Positions 22,565 to 32,240 of a stretch of 45,007 nt of DNA are shown one piece after another. The stretch spans positions 1 to 45,007 of the forward strand of contig CAZSDJ010000010.1 in NCBI GenBank assembly GCA_964605645.1, written 5' to 3'. This DNA comes from PXAH01 sp964605645 (GTDB lineage: Bacteria > Omnitrophota > Gorgyraeia > Duberdicusellales > 4484-171). Each line of letters begins with the position of its first letter. Within the stretch, counting starts at the first letter, position 1. The position numbers were made by a program, and so were the translations under genes. Under the pieces are notes generated by a model. It was not told where the DNA came from. It saw only the letters and a list, made by a program, of their open reading frames with translations, and ran no database searches.

Positions 22565-23909
22565 TAATTATATCCAATTTTTTATCTATATCGCCGGCCC
22601 CTAAACCAATTACTAAATCTCCTTTTTTAATCATTCGCAATACAGCCGGAGTTAATTGATCCACTCCCAAATAACTTACCTGATTTAAGCCGGCTGCGTT
22701 CATTGCTTTAACTAATTTTTGGCTATTTACCTGTGGATTAAAGTATTCCGAAGCTTGATAAATATCTGTTACTACAGCCAAATCAGCCAGTTTCAAACAG
22801 CGGGAAAATTCTTTAAACAAAGATTTAACCCGAGAAGGCCGATGGGGCTGTAAAATCACAAATAATCTTTGCGTCGAGAATGATTTAGCTGCCTCCAATG
22901 TCGCCTTAATTTCAGTAGGATGATGGGCGTAATCGTCAATAAAGGTTACATCGTCTATCTTTTCTTTTATTTGAAAACGCCTCTTTGTCCCCTTAAAATT
23001 AATTAAGTATCTTTTGATCTTCTTTAAATCTATATCTAAATAATCAAAAATTGATAGTACGGCTAATATATTCTTACAATTATGTTTTCCCAATAAAGAA
23101 CTTTTCACTTCAAAAAGTGATTTTTGATTTTTGTATAAATCAAAACAGCTAAATCCTTGCTTTGACCTTATGTTAACTGCTCTTAAACAGCAGCTTGAAT
23201 TAATTCCAAAAGAAATCCCTTTTACTTTTTTTATCAAACTTTTAACTGCAGGTTGATCTGTGCAGCCAAAAACTTTTTTCTTAGTATTTTTTGCAAATTT
23301 CAAAAAAGATTTTTTAATATTTTCAAAATCCCCATAATAGTTAATATGCTCTTTATCAATATTGGTAATCACCGAAAGATAGGGTTGATAATCAAGGAAT
23401 GTCCCATCACTTTCGTCAATTTCAATAATTGAAAACCCTTCCCCCCAAGAAGCGGGCAACGACCCATCTATGGGCACCCCACCAATAAATACAGTTGGAT
23501 TATATCCTATCTTTTTAAAAAGATAACTCAATAGAGAAACTACTGTAGTTTTCCCATGGCTTCCGGCCACAGCTATTATTTTTGTATCTTTGCATAAATA
23601 AGATAAAAGCGTACCTCTTTTTACAACTTCTATCCCTTTATCCCTCGCGGTGGCCAGTTCATCATTATCTAAACTAATGGCCGAAGAATAGCAAATTAAA
23701 TTTGTTTTTTGACCAATATTTTCTTTTGCATGGCCGATAAAAACCTTAATATTTCTTTTCTCTAATTTCTTAATTTTACTGGTTTTGAGAATGTCAGAGC
23801 CTTGGACAATAAACCCCCTGTCTTGCAAAAGACAGGCTAAGCCACTCATCCCGGCGCCGCCGATACCAATTAAATGAATTTTTTTTACTTTCGGTAAAAT
23901 TTCGTCCAC
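22524..23909 (-). CDS. murC: UDP-N-acetylmuramate--L-alanine ligase
   Basis: A 461-aa Mur ligase that adds L-Ala to UDP-MurNAc. The N-terminal uridine-binding motif HLIGIGGAGMSGLA, the P-loop AVAGSHGKTTVVSLL, the Mg/lysine region TNIDKEHINYYG, and FIDDYAHHPTEIKATL are typical for MurC. The start overlaps the preceding peptidase gene by 25 bases and the end overlaps murB by 41, so translation is coupled. It is complete and ordinary. Confidence 0.97.
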   Translation of the reverse strand: MDEILPKVKKIHLIGIGGAGMSGLACLLQDRGFIVQGSDILKTSKIKKLEKRNIKVFIGHAKENIGQKTNLICYSSAISLDNDELATARDKGIEVVKRGTLLSYLCKDTKIIAVAGSHGKTTVVSLLSYLFKKIGYNPTVFIGGVPIDGSLPASWGEGFSIIEIDESDGTFLDYQPYLSVITNIDKEHINYYGDFENIKKSFLKFAKNTKKKVFGCTDQPAVKSLIKKVKGISFGINSSCCLRAVNIRSKQGFSCFDLYKNQKSLFEVKSSLLGKHNCKNILAVLSIFDYLDIDLKKIKRYLINFKGTKRRFQIKEKIDDVTFIDDYAHHPTEIKATLEAAKSFSTQRLFVILQPHRPSRVKSLFKEFSRCLKLADLAVVTDIYQASEYFNPQVNSQKLVKAMNAAGLNQVSYLGVDQLTPAVLRMIKKGDLVIGLGAGDIDKKLDIIIDEFKKNKNKKKH

Positions 23910-24700
23910 CTTTTTTCCAATTCATCAATATTTTTCAATTGATAATAGGTCTTCGACAAAGCTTTTTCAACATTGTTTTCATTCTTTAGATTCCAAAGAA
24001 ATTGTGAAAAACGATGCTTTTGATATCTTTCAACCAAAAAATTTACAATTGAAAAAGATTGTAGATAAAATTTATTAACATAATCATCTGACTTATTTTT
24101 TAATATTAAAGTGTTTACATTGGTTACTTCTCTTAAAGGGAGGTACTCACCTTTATTGATTAATGTTTCCAAGGCGTAATCCCGCTTCTTATAATGTCCC
24201 CCGGCATACTTATCTTCAATATAAGTAGCCATCCCTTCATCCAGCCAAAGCGGCAAATTATTATTTTTTAAATATTCACGAAAGATAATATGAGTAAGCT
24301 CATGTGCTAAAATCGAAATAAAATTTTTTTGGCTTGGATAAGTATAAATTATTTTATCCCAATAAGAAACACAAGCAGATGACCATTCGGGGCAATTGAA
24401 ATTTTTTAGATATTGTTCTTTATCTTTAGCTATAAAGATTACAGCCCGATTATCCCAAAGCCAAAGCTTGTCACGAACTAAGTTGAATTCTTGAGTAATT
24501 TTTCTGTAAAAATATTCTCCTTTTTGTTTAACTTTGCTTGCATACTGCCTCTCTACTCCTTGTTGATAATTAACAATAAAATGAGTGCTTTTTAGTTGAT
24601 TAAAATCATTACTTTTTGCATATACGAATTGTGGAAAAGAGAAAAACTGAGTAGATAATAAACAAAGATTAATTGATAAAATCAAAAGAAAATTCTTCAT
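23885..24700 (-). CDS. Secreted gluzincin-type zinc peptidase (peptidase-MA-like)
   Basis: A 271-aa protein with a signal peptide (LLILSINLCLLSTQFFSF to VYA at 28). The zinc motif is HELTH (His133, Glu134, His137), with a third ligand Glu155 in LWLDEGMATYIED, the gluzincin pattern of the peptidase-MA-like families. The N-terminal half (residues 30-120) is a prodomain-like region. It overlaps murG by 32 bases and murC by 25, so it is an integral member of the dcw cluster, which normally has no peptidase here. The substrate is unknown; peptidoglycan-associated or envelope proteins are a guess. Confidence 0.82.
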   Translation of the reverse strand: MKNFLLILSINLCLLSTQFFSFPQFVYAKSNDFNQLKSTHFIVNYQQGVERQYASKVKQKGEYFYRKITQEFNLVRDKLWLWDNRAVIFIAKDKEQYLKNFNCPEWSSACVSYWDKIIYTYPSQKNFISILAHELTHIIFREYLKNNNLPLWLDEGMATYIEDKYAGGHYKKRDYALETLINKGEYLPLREVTNVNTLILKNKSDDYVNKFYLQSFSIVNFLVERYQKHRFSQFLWNLKNENNVEKALSKTYYQLKNIDELEKRWTKFYRK

Positions 24701-25703
24701 AGTTTACCTCAAAATTTATTTTTTGCCAATTGTGTTTCATGCTGCTCCTTAAATTAACATCTGAAATCATTGTTTGTAGATAGTTTTCGAATTTGGAAAA
24801 ATCAAAATTATTTTGATCTAATACAAAGGCAGCCTTTTTTTTAACTAAATAGCAGGCATTCGCATTTTGGTGGCCGCCGGCTCCCGGATGAGGGATTATG
24901 ATTGACGGGATATTATAAAAAGAAATTTCTCCTAAAGTTATGGCACCTGCTCTCGATATAATAAGATCAGCGATATTATAGAAAATAGCCATGTCTTGGC
25001 AAAAATCATTAATAATTTTATTATTTTTTATTTTTTTATAAAATTGAAGCATCCTCTGATAATCCTTTTTGCCGGTAATATGGATTATTTGATATGATAC
25101 TTGATTATGGTTTTGGATAAAATTAAAAAAAATGTTATTTATAAAATTAGAACCCTGGCTGCCCCCGAAACAAAAAACGATAGGTTTTTCATTAAAACCT
25201 AATGTTTTTTTTATCTTTTTTTTATCTAGCCTTACTATATTTTTATTTAAAGGGACCCCTATTAGCTTCTGCTTTCGACTTTTATCCAAAGGAGGAATTC
25301 CTCTTAAAATTATTTTTACAAAGCAAGCAAGGAACCTGTTTGCCTTTCCCATTTTTGCATTTGGTTCATAAATATAAATATTATTTGTAAAAAAGCGACT
25401 AAATAAAATTAAAAAAATACTGTCTCTTCCTCCAAATCCGATAACATAATCAGGACGCACTTTGAAAAGGATATATAATGATTCTATAAATCTTACAAGT
25501 AATTCAATTACAATGTTACGCGATTTAAAAATTATTCCTAATCTAGAATATCCTTTATTTTTAATATAATTTTTAAAGATCGATGAACTTGTAAAGAAAA
25601 AAATATTACTAGTCTTTGATTTTTTTTCTTTTATTTTATCAGCAATCACCAAAGCCGGATAAACATGGCCGCCGCTTCTCTCCGATACTAATAGAAATCT
25701 CAT
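24669..25703 (-). CDS. murG: UDP-GlcNAc:lipid I N-acetylglucosaminyltransferase
   Basis: A 344-aa GT28 enzyme that forms lipid II on the cytoplasmic face. The N-terminal loop is SGGHVYPALVIADKI and the second is GFGGRDS; the donor site is PIVFCFGGSQGSNFINN and the signature is LIISRAGAITLGEI...PSIIIPHPGAGGHQNAN. It is slightly short but complete. It starts 8 bases after ftsW and its end overlaps the zinc peptidase gene. The organism's Lys/Phe/Ile-rich codon bias is visible in it. Confidence 0.95.
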   Translation of the reverse strand: MRFLLVSERSGGHVYPALVIADKIKEKKSKTSNIFFFTSSSIFKNYIKNKGYSRLGIIFKSRNIVIELLVRFIESLYILFKVRPDYVIGFGGRDSIFLILFSRFFTNNIYIYEPNAKMGKANRFLACFVKIILRGIPPLDKSRKQKLIGVPLNKNIVRLDKKKIKKTLGFNEKPIVFCFGGSQGSNFINNIFFNFIQNHNQVSYQIIHITGKKDYQRMLQFYKKIKNNKIINDFCQDMAIFYNIADLIISRAGAITLGEISFYNIPSIIIPHPGAGGHQNANACYLVKKKAAFVLDQNNFDFSKFENYLQTMISDVNLRSSMKHNWQKINFEVNYEEFSFDFIN

Positions 25704-25711
25704 ATTTAAAT

Positions 25712-26839
25712 TTACTTATTTTTTAGGTTTTCTCTTGATGCATTAAAAAATAACCCTAACAACATGTAATGAACAACTAAATTAGTGCCACCATAGCTGA
25801 TAAAAGGAAGGGGCATCCCCTTGGTGGGCAATAACCCAGAAGTAACCCCTAAATTAATAAAAATTTCAAGAAGAAAAACAAGTGTTATGCCAAAAAGTAT
25901 ACCTCTTTTAAACTGATCTGCAACTAAATACGAGATTTTAAACAATTTATGAATAATCACAAAAAACACAAATAAAATCCCTAAAGTTGCAAAAAGACCT
26001 AATTCTTCTGCAATTATCGAAAAAATAAAATCAGTATGAGCGGCCGGCAAAAAAAATAATTTTTGGCTGCCTTCACCAAAACCGACGCCAAACAACCCGC
26101 CGCGGCCATAAGCTAATTGGGATTGAATAATTTGAAAACCCGCACCTTGCGGGTCTGCAAATGGATCAAAGTAAGTTATTATTCTTCTAATTCGATAAGG
26201 ATATAATTTTATTAAAAAAAAGAAACTTGCTACACAACCTAAAATGATAACTGCTAAATGCTTAATTTTTGCACCGAAACAATATGCAAAAATCAAAAAC
26301 CAGGCAACCCAAAAAACTGCATTACCTAAATCAGGCTGTAATAGCAATAATAAGCAGATCGAAATTAAAATTATACTTATCGGGATAAAACCATAATATA
26401 AATTTTTTAAAATTACTTTTTTTCTGCTGTAATAATCTGCGTAATAAATAAGAAAAAATATTTTTAACAACTCCGATGGTTGAAAATTAAACCCCCCTAA
26501 TTCAATCCATCTCCGAGCGCCTCCCACTTTTTGCCCCAGAAAAGGGATAATACATAAAATCGCAATTAGCACCAATAACATTGTTTTACTATGGCGGCGA
26601 AAAAAATTTAAATCCAGGAATAAAAATCCATAAAATGAAAAAAGTGATATTATAAAAAACAAAATTTGTTTCTTAAAAAAATAAGCCGGGTCACCTTGAT
26701 ATTTTAAAGCATAAAAGCTTGATGATTCATAAATAAAAAGCAATCCAACAAGAGTTAAACTAAAAATCAGAAAAAAAATGATTCTTCGCTCTTTGCGTAA
26801 AGAATTAAGTTTTAAAAAATAATTTAAAAAATTTTTCAT
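25712..26839 (-). CDS. ftsW: SEDS peptidoglycan polymerase FtsW
   Basis: A 375-aa protein with about ten membrane helices. Family motifs are GGARRWIELGGFNFQPSE, LLLQPDLGNAVFW, YRIRRIITYFDPFADPQG and the C-terminal GLLPTKGMPLPFISYGG. It polymerises glycan strands from lipid II with the class B penicillin-binding protein FtsI. The location between murD and murG argues for FtsW rather than RodA. It shares one base with the murD stop region. Confidence 0.95.
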   Translation of the reverse strand: MKNFLNYFLKLNSLRKERRIIFFLIFSLTLVGLLFIYESSSFYALKYQGDPAYFFKKQILFFIISLFSFYGFLFLDLNFFRRHSKTMLLVLIAILCIIPFLGQKVGGARRWIELGGFNFQPSELLKIFFLIYYADYYSRKKVILKNLYYGFIPISIILISICLLLLLQPDLGNAVFWVAWFLIFAYCFGAKIKHLAVIILGCVASFFFLIKLYPYRIRRIITYFDPFADPQGAGFQIIQSQLAYGRGGLFGVGFGEGSQKLFFLPAAHTDFIFSIIAEELGLFATLGILFVFFVIIHKLFKISYLVADQFKRGILFGITLVFLLEIFINLGVTSGLLPTKGMPLPFISYGGTNLVVHYMLLGLFFNASRENLKNK

Positions 26840-28086
26840 TAAAAAATACTATTTACTATTTCAATATATTTTTGCCCTCTTTTTTTGTAATTAGAGAACA
26901 TGTCAAAACTAGAACACATTGGAGAAAAAAGTACCGTATCACCGGGTTTTGCCTCCCGGTATGAGAACAATACTGCTTCCTTTAGTGATCTAAATTCTTC
27001 ACACTTTATTTTACCGTTTAATGCATTTTTAATTTTAACAGCTGCCTCGCCGATTAAATTTATTTTCTTTATCTTCCGCCGATAATTGCCTAAAGCCGTA
27101 TAGTCAAAACCCTTGTCTTTACCTCCCGCAATTAATATTATCGGCGCCTTAACTAGATTAAGTGCAAATAAAGTTGATGTTGGATTAGTTGCTTTAGAAT
27201 CATTAATGAAATTTATTTTGTTGATTGTCCTTACTGGCTGTCGCCGATGCGGCAATCTTTTATATCCAGAAAAAATTGATAAACAATCTGCTTTATTAAA
27301 ATTAAAAATTTGCCCAATTCGATACACTGCTGAAAAATTTTTATTGTCAAATTGATCATTAAAATATATTTTTTTAGATCTTATTTGAGAAAAAAAAATT
27401 TTCGGTAAATTAATCCTCTTATTGATAATCGCCCAATCATCTTTTTGTTGATTCTGAAAAATTTTCATTTTAACCTTTGCGTAATTATCAAAATTTTGAT
27501 GACGGTCAAGATGATCAGGTTCAATATTGAGCAGCATTGCAATATTTGCCCGAAATTTTGTAATTGTTTCCAATTGAAATGAACTTACTTCTAAAATTAT
27601 CAGATCTTTTGGTTTCGTATCCAGGACAAAATCAGAAAAAGGACGGCCGATATTACCCCCTAAATAAACTTTTTTTTTCTTTTTTTTCAATAATAAATAG
27701 GTTAAGTGAGAAGCCGTGGTTTTCCCATTTGTTCCAGTTATCGCAATAATTTTTGCATTCGTAAAATAAGAAGCAAATTCCAATTCGCCCAGATAAGGAA
27801 TGCAATTTTTTAAAACAATCTCGCCCAATTTTTTTTTAAACAAATCTATGCCCGGGCTAACTATAATTAATTCTGATTCTGAAATAAATTCTTTTGAATG
27901 ATTTCCAAATTCAAAGCTAACTCCCTTTTTCCGAAAATCATTTATGATTTTAGAAGAAAAATGTTTTTGTTCTTGTTCCTCGCTGACCTTGATTTTTTTG
28001 TTTAACTTCAATAACATCTTTGCTAACGAAATACCGGTTTTACCCCATCCCGCTATACAAATAATTTTTTTATTTTTTATATCCAT
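26839..28086 (-). CDS. murD: UDP-N-acetylmuramoylalanine--D-glutamate ligase
   Basis: A 415-aa Mur ligase that adds D-Glu. The N-terminal CIAGWGKTGISLAKML, the P-loop ITGTNGKTTASHLTYLL, NIEPDHLDRH, and NDSKATNPTSTLFAL are MurD-type, and the C-terminal domain has ILIAGGKDKGFDY and VLFSPMCSSFDMF. It follows mraY by 42 bases and is directly followed by ftsW. No anomalies. Confidence 0.97.
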   Translation of the reverse strand: MDIKNKKIICIAGWGKTGISLAKMLLKLNKKIKVSEEQEQKHFSSKIINDFRKKGVSFEFGNHSKEFISESELIIVSPGIDLFKKKLGEIVLKNCIPYLGELEFASYFTNAKIIAITGTNGKTTASHLTYLLLKKKKKKVYLGGNIGRPFSDFVLDTKPKDLIILEVSSFQLETITKFRANIAMLLNIEPDHLDRHQNFDNYAKVKMKIFQNQQKDDWAIINKRINLPKIFFSQIRSKKIYFNDQFDNKNFSAVYRIGQIFNFNKADCLSIFSGYKRLPHRRQPVRTINKINFINDSKATNPTSTLFALNLVKAPIILIAGGKDKGFDYTALGNYRRKIKKINLIGEAAVKIKNALNGKIKCEEFRSLKEAVLFSYREAKPGDTVLFSPMCSSFDMFSNYKKRGQKYIEIVNSIF

Positions 28087-28128
28087 CTTTTATATATTTT
28101 TTACCGATTAAAGAAAATAATGTCAATT

Positions 28129-29211
28129 TTAACGTAACTTCAAGGTAAGTAATGCCATGCAGGCACAGATAATTGTAACAATCCAAAACCGGACGATTAT
28201 TTTTGGTTCCGGCCAGCCTTTGAGTTGAAAATGATGATGGATTGGAGCCGCTTTAAATACCCTTTTTTTTCTTAATTTTACAGATGCTATTTGTAAAATC
28301 ACACTCAAAGCCTCCAGTACAAATAATCCTCCGCTTAAAAAAAGAATAAATTCTTTTTTTATTATTAAAGCAACTGCACCAATAATTCCTCCTAATGCTA
28401 AAGCTCCTACATCTCCCATAAAAACTTGAGCCGGATATGAATTAAACCAGAGAAATGCTAAGCCGGCGCCGGCTAGGCTCAAGGTTAAAATTGTTAATTC
28501 ACCTGCACCTTTTATATAAGGGATAAAAAGATAATTGGCAAAATTAATGTGTCCAACTAAATAGGCTAATAAAGAAAAAATGATTGCATTAATCACTAAG
28601 CTGCCAATTGCCAATCCATCAAGGCCATCAGTAAAATTAACTGCATTGGAAGTAGCAACTATCAGAAGCATTGCCCAAAATATATAAAAATAGCCTAAAT
28701 TTAAAACTAAATTTTTAAAAAAAGGCAGGCTCCAGCTAGGCTCTATCTCTTTATAAAAATATATAAAAACACCTAAAATCAATCCGATTAAACTTTGCCA
28801 TAATAATTTTTTAATTCTAGTTAATCCTTTACCTTTTTTAATTTTAAAAGAATCATCGACAAAACCTAAAACAGCCAAAGCTCCCATTGTAAACAGCACA
28901 GCCCATACCAATAAATTATCTAATCTGGCCCAAAGTAAAGTAGAAAAAAGTATCGAAAAAACAATCAGTATGCCGCCCATTGTCGGTGTACCCTTTTTAT
29001 CTTTATGCAAAGTTTCAAGGTGCAGGTGCCCGTACATATCAATATTTTCAATAATTTGTAATTTATGAAGCCTCTTTATCAGAGGGCGCCAAAAAATAAA
29101 AACTAGAAAAAAAGAGGTAAAAAATGCACAACCGGCCCTAAAAGTTATGTATTTTGTAACATTAAAAATAAAAAAATATCTTGATAATGGATATAGTAGA
29201 TGGTAAAGCAT
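28129..29211 (-). CDS. mraY: Phospho-N-acetylmuramoyl-pentapeptide transferase
   Basis: A 360-aa polytopic enzyme that makes lipid I from UDP-MurNAc-pentapeptide and undecaprenyl phosphate. KGTPTMGGILIV, VLGFVDDSFK (the Asp pair), TSNAVNFTDGLDGLA and the triple-His loop AAPIHHHFQLKGWPE are present. The start agrees with homologues (FNVTKYITFRAG spacing). No Shine-Dalgarno sequence is seen, and the predicted transcript start lies only about 12 bases upstream. The gene is separated from murF by 255 bases, so it begins a second dcw transcript. Confidence 0.97.
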   Translation of the reverse strand: MLYHLLYPLSRYFFIFNVTKYITFRAGCAFFTSFFLVFIFWRPLIKRLHKLQIIENIDMYGHLHLETLHKDKKGTPTMGGILIVFSILFSTLLWARLDNLLVWAVLFTMGALAVLGFVDDSFKIKKGKGLTRIKKLLWQSLIGLILGVFIYFYKEIEPSWSLPFFKNLVLNLGYFYIFWAMLLIVATSNAVNFTDGLDGLAIGSLVINAIIFSLLAYLVGHINFANYLFIPYIKGAGELTILTLSLAGAGLAFLWFNSYPAQVFMGDVGALALGGIIGAVALIIKKEFILFLSGGLFVLEALSVILQIASVKLRKKRVFKAAPIHHHFQLKGWPEPKIIVRFWIVTIICACMALLTLKLR

Positions 29212-29229
29212 AATAAATTTAGATTTTAG

Positions 29230-29238
29230 ATTATACCA
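29230..29238 (-). promoter_or_regulatory. Extended -10 promoter upstream of mraY
   Basis: Reads ATGGTATAAT on the minus strand: a perfect TATAAT (29230-29235) with TG one base upstream. No good -35 is visible at 17 bases. Predicted start near 29223 leaves a very short leader. The same ATGGTATAAT occurs before the lipoprotein gene. Confidence 0.6.
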
Positions 29239-29265
29239 TGTTTATGCTATTCATAAATAATGTTA

Positions 29266-29416
29266 GCAATCCTAATGCCAAATTACTAATTTCTAATTAA
29301 CTTAATCAAATCCCAATACTTAAAAGAAAAAATATCTAAATCGGGTGCAAAATAAAATTTTGCTACTTTAAGCATTGATTTCTATTAGAAATTAGGTTAA
29401 TTAGAGCATTTAGAAA
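29266..29416. repeat. Nested imperfect inverted repeat in the murF-mraY gap
   Basis: The 255-base gap between murF and mraY holds no gene. Arms at about 29266-29297 and 29384-29416 are imperfectly complementary, with an exact 12-bp core (CTAATTTCTAAT 29286-29297 and its complement 29384-29395). Within lies a perfect 7-bp hairpin, GCAAAAT/ATTTTGC, at 29347-29363. The layout resembles a decayed MITE-like insertion or a long RNA hairpin; no target-site duplication was established. Confidence 0.45.
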
Positions 29417-29466
29417 TTTACTTATTAACACATGCTAGTACATATTGTATCAAAAACTGGCAATTA

Positions 29467-30810
29467 TTATAGATATTTAACTATCTTTTCTAGCTGCATC
29501 TGTCGGGATCCTTTTAAAAAAATTAGGCATTTATTTACTTTTGCCTTATTTTTTAAAAAATCTGCTATTTTTTTATAAGAAGAAAAATGAAAAGCATTTT
29601 TACAATTTAATTTTTTTAACTCTTTGTTTGTTGTTTTTGTATAATTTCCATAAGTAAGAAAATAATCAGCTCTGGTTTTAAAGATTTGAGAAGCTAATTT
29701 ACGATGGTAATAGGTTGTTTTTTTTCCCAGCTCAAGCATATCGGCAGCAACTACAATTTTAGGTAATTTAAAATAATTGAGTACCGACAAAGATTTTTGA
29801 AAAGAATAAGGACTTGCATTATAAGCATCATTTAAAATAATATAATTGCCAACTTTATTTTCTTCCATCCGCATCGGAGGAAAATTATCAAAACGGCCCA
29901 GGCGTAAAACAATATCTCGAAGCGAAAACCCTAAGACAGTTGCGGCTAAAATAGCTGCCAGATAATTATCAATAAAATTTACAAAACGAAGCGGGATAAC
30001 TAAATCATACTTGTTTACTATTTTAAAATAAACTTTATCGTTTTTCCTTTTAACAAACCGGTAATAAAGATCATTTTTTTTATTTTTCCCAAACCAAAAT
30101 GTTTTATTTTTCAATTTTATTTTTGAAAGCAGCGGGTCACTCCCATTTAAAATGGCTTTAGTTTTTTTATTGTCCTTAAAAAGAGAGAGTTTTTCTTCTT
30201 TGATATTTTTTAAACTCTCTAAACCTTGTAAATGTGTGGGCCGAATACAGGTAATTACACCTATCTCCGGCCTAATTGCTTTGGCTAAATCACTAATTTC
30301 TCCTTTTTTATTTGTGCCGAGTTCAAAAATTATTAAATCGTGATCTTGGTATGAAAAAATAGTTTTTGCTACCCCAAAAATATTATTTTCAGTAGCTTTG
30401 TTCGTTAAGACTTTTTTGTAAGGATTGATCAGGAAAGCTAACATCTCTTTGGTGGTAGTTTTACCTAAAGACCCGGTTATTGCTATAATTGTTGCTTTAT
30501 TATATCTTTTCCGTAAAAATAAAATTATTTTTTTTAGTGCGGCAAAGGTATCTTCAACAATGAATTGAACCACTTTGGGCTTAGTATCAATATATTTTTC
30601 GGATATGATTAATGCTGCCCCTTTCTTTGCGGCTTCCGCAATAAAATCATGCCCATCTTTATACTTGCCTTTTAAGGCAATAAACATATCTCCCTTTTTT
30701 GTTAAGCGAGAATCCAAACAAAATCCCTTTACTTTTTTAAAATGATAAAGGTTGTAAATCTGATATGGTTTTATAATTTTTTCGAAAATTTTAAAATTTG
30801 CAATTATCAT
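29467..30810 (-). CDS. murF: UDP-N-acetylmuramoyl-tripeptide--D-alanyl-D-alanine ligase
   Basis: About 447 aa, the last cytoplasmic Mur ligase. GFCLDSRLTKKGDMFIALKG, the P-loop AITGSLGKTTTKEML, the adenine-contact region VLTNKATENNIFGVAKTI, and ILNDAYNASPYSF are present. I prefer ATG 30810 (MIIANFKIFEK); a longer reading from 30831 lies entirely within murE. It overlaps the murE end by 20 bases. It is the last gene before the intergenic inverted repeat and the mraY promoter. Confidence 0.95.
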   Translation of the reverse strand: MIIANFKIFEKIIKPYQIYNLYHFKKVKGFCLDSRLTKKGDMFIALKGKYKDGHDFIAEAAKKGAALIISEKYIDTKPKVVQFIVEDTFAALKKIILFLRKRYNKATIIAITGSLGKTTTKEMLAFLINPYKKVLTNKATENNIFGVAKTIFSYQDHDLIIFELGTNKKGEISDLAKAIRPEIGVITCIRPTHLQGLESLKNIKEEKLSLFKDNKKTKAILNGSDPLLSKIKLKNKTFWFGKNKKNDLYYRFVKRKNDKVYFKIVNKYDLVIPLRFVNFIDNYLAAILAATVLGFSLRDIVLRLGRFDNFPPMRMEENKVGNYIILNDAYNASPYSFQKSLSVLNYFKLPKIVVAADMLELGKKTTYYHRKLASQIFKTRADYFLTYGNYTKTTNKELKKLNCKNAFHFSSYKKIADFLKNKAKVNKCLIFLKGSRQMQLEKIVKYL

Positions 30811-32239
30811 AATCTTTAATAACTTTTGCATCTTTAAATGAAACTTTTTTATGAGAAAAAATCTGATACCCTTCGTGCCCTTTTCCCGCTACCAATACAC
30901 AACTTTTTTGGCCGGATTTTACATCTTTTACATACAAATCTATGCTTTTTTTAATTGCTTTTTCCCGATCTACTATAATTTTAAATTTATCGTTTGCACA
31001 TCCTTTCTTTATTTGTTTGCAAATACTTAAGGGATTCTCTCCTCTGGGATTATCGGAGGTAATAATAGTAAAATCGGCTAATTGCGAAGAGATCTTTCCC
31101 ATTACTTCTCTCTTCCCTTTATCCCGCTGGCCGCCACAACCAAAAACTGATATTATCCTTTGATACCCTATTTGTTTTAGAGAAAAAAGAATATTTTTGA
31201 GGCCTGCTGGTGTATGCGCATAATCTACGAATATATTAGGCAAAACCTCTTGGAAACGTCCTTCTACTCTCTTTAAAAACGAAATTTGTTTCACTAATCC
31301 CTGTAATGAAAAACCTAATGAATGCGCTGCTGAAACAGCTGCTAAAACATTTAAAACATTGTAATATCCCGGTATTTTAAAGGATAAAGGAAAAACTTTA
31401 TTTTTGTGGCATAAATTAAATTCTGTTTTATTCCTGGAAAACTTTATATCTTTAGCTTGATAATCTGCTTTTTTTATTCCATAAGATATTGTTTTATTTA
31501 AAATTAATAATAATTTTTTCCCATAATTACAATCTTTATTGATGATCGAATAATTTTTCTTATTTTGTATAAAAAAACTCTTTTTAGTATTAAAATAAGT
31601 TTTCATTGTTTTATGATAATCAAGATGGTCCCGGCTTAAATTTGTAAAAACACTCCTCTGAAATCTAATTCCTCTTATTCGCCCTTGATCTATCCCGTGT
31701 GAGGACACCTCAATAATTAAATATTCAATATCCTCATTGCTTGCTTTTTTAATCATCTTCGACAGCCTCAAAAACCCTGCAGTAGTGTGGCTTGCATTGT
31801 ATTTAACTGAATTAAAAAAATAACCCACAGTAGTAAGCAGAGCGACTTTTTTACCCAATCCCTTCAATAGCTGGTATAAAAAATAAGCTGTGGAAGTTTT
31901 TCCATTGGTACCGGTAATTCCAATAATTTTAAGGTTAGGTTTAGGCTTATAAAATTTTTTAGCAGTTCTATAAAAACAGCCCTCAACTCCTTTTAAATAG
32001 ATAACTGGTTTATTTTTGACTAAGTTGTTAATATTATCTTTATTTTTTATGTCTGCGACATAAGCTGCTACCCTTGGTTCAATTTTTGTTAAAACTGAAA
32101 AAATATTAAAATTAGGCCTTTCTATCACGAAAAACAGGCTATTTTTTACAAGATCCCGAGAATCATCTGCTAGATCTGATACTGCTAAATCCCTAATTTT
32201 AGGATTATCTACTGATTTTAAAATATCTTTTATTTTCAT
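30791..32239 (-). CDS. murE: UDP-MurNAc-tripeptide synthetase (meso-DAP type)
   Basis: A 482-aa Mur ligase adding the third stem-peptide residue. P-loop GITGTNGKTSTAYFLYQL, TNLSRDHLDYHKTM and VDYAHTPAGLKNIL are typical. SDNPRGENP carries the DNPR motif of meso-diaminopimelate-specific enzymes, so the peptidoglycan is probably DAP-type; asd in this window supplies the same pathway. I start at ATG 32239 (KIKDILKSVDN), one base after the ftsI stop; the frame extends 33 codons upstream inside ftsI, but homologues start near here. Confidence 0.95.
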   Translation of the reverse strand: MKIKDILKSVDNPKIRDLAVSDLADDSRDLVKNSLFFVIERPNFNIFSVLTKIEPRVAAYVADIKNKDNINNLVKNKPVIYLKGVEGCFYRTAKKFYKPKPNLKIIGITGTNGKTSTAYFLYQLLKGLGKKVALLTTVGYFFNSVKYNASHTTAGFLRLSKMIKKASNEDIEYLIIEVSSHGIDQGRIRGIRFQRSVFTNLSRDHLDYHKTMKTYFNTKKSFFIQNKKNYSIINKDCNYGKKLLLILNKTISYGIKKADYQAKDIKFSRNKTEFNLCHKNKVFPLSFKIPGYYNVLNVLAAVSAAHSLGFSLQGLVKQISFLKRVEGRFQEVLPNIFVDYAHTPAGLKNILFSLKQIGYQRIISVFGCGGQRDKGKREVMGKISSQLADFTIITSDNPRGENPLSICKQIKKGCANDKFKIIVDREKAIKKSIDLYVKDVKSGQKSCVLVAGKGHEGYQIFSHKKVSFKDAKVIKDYDNCKF

Positions 32240-32240
32240 T

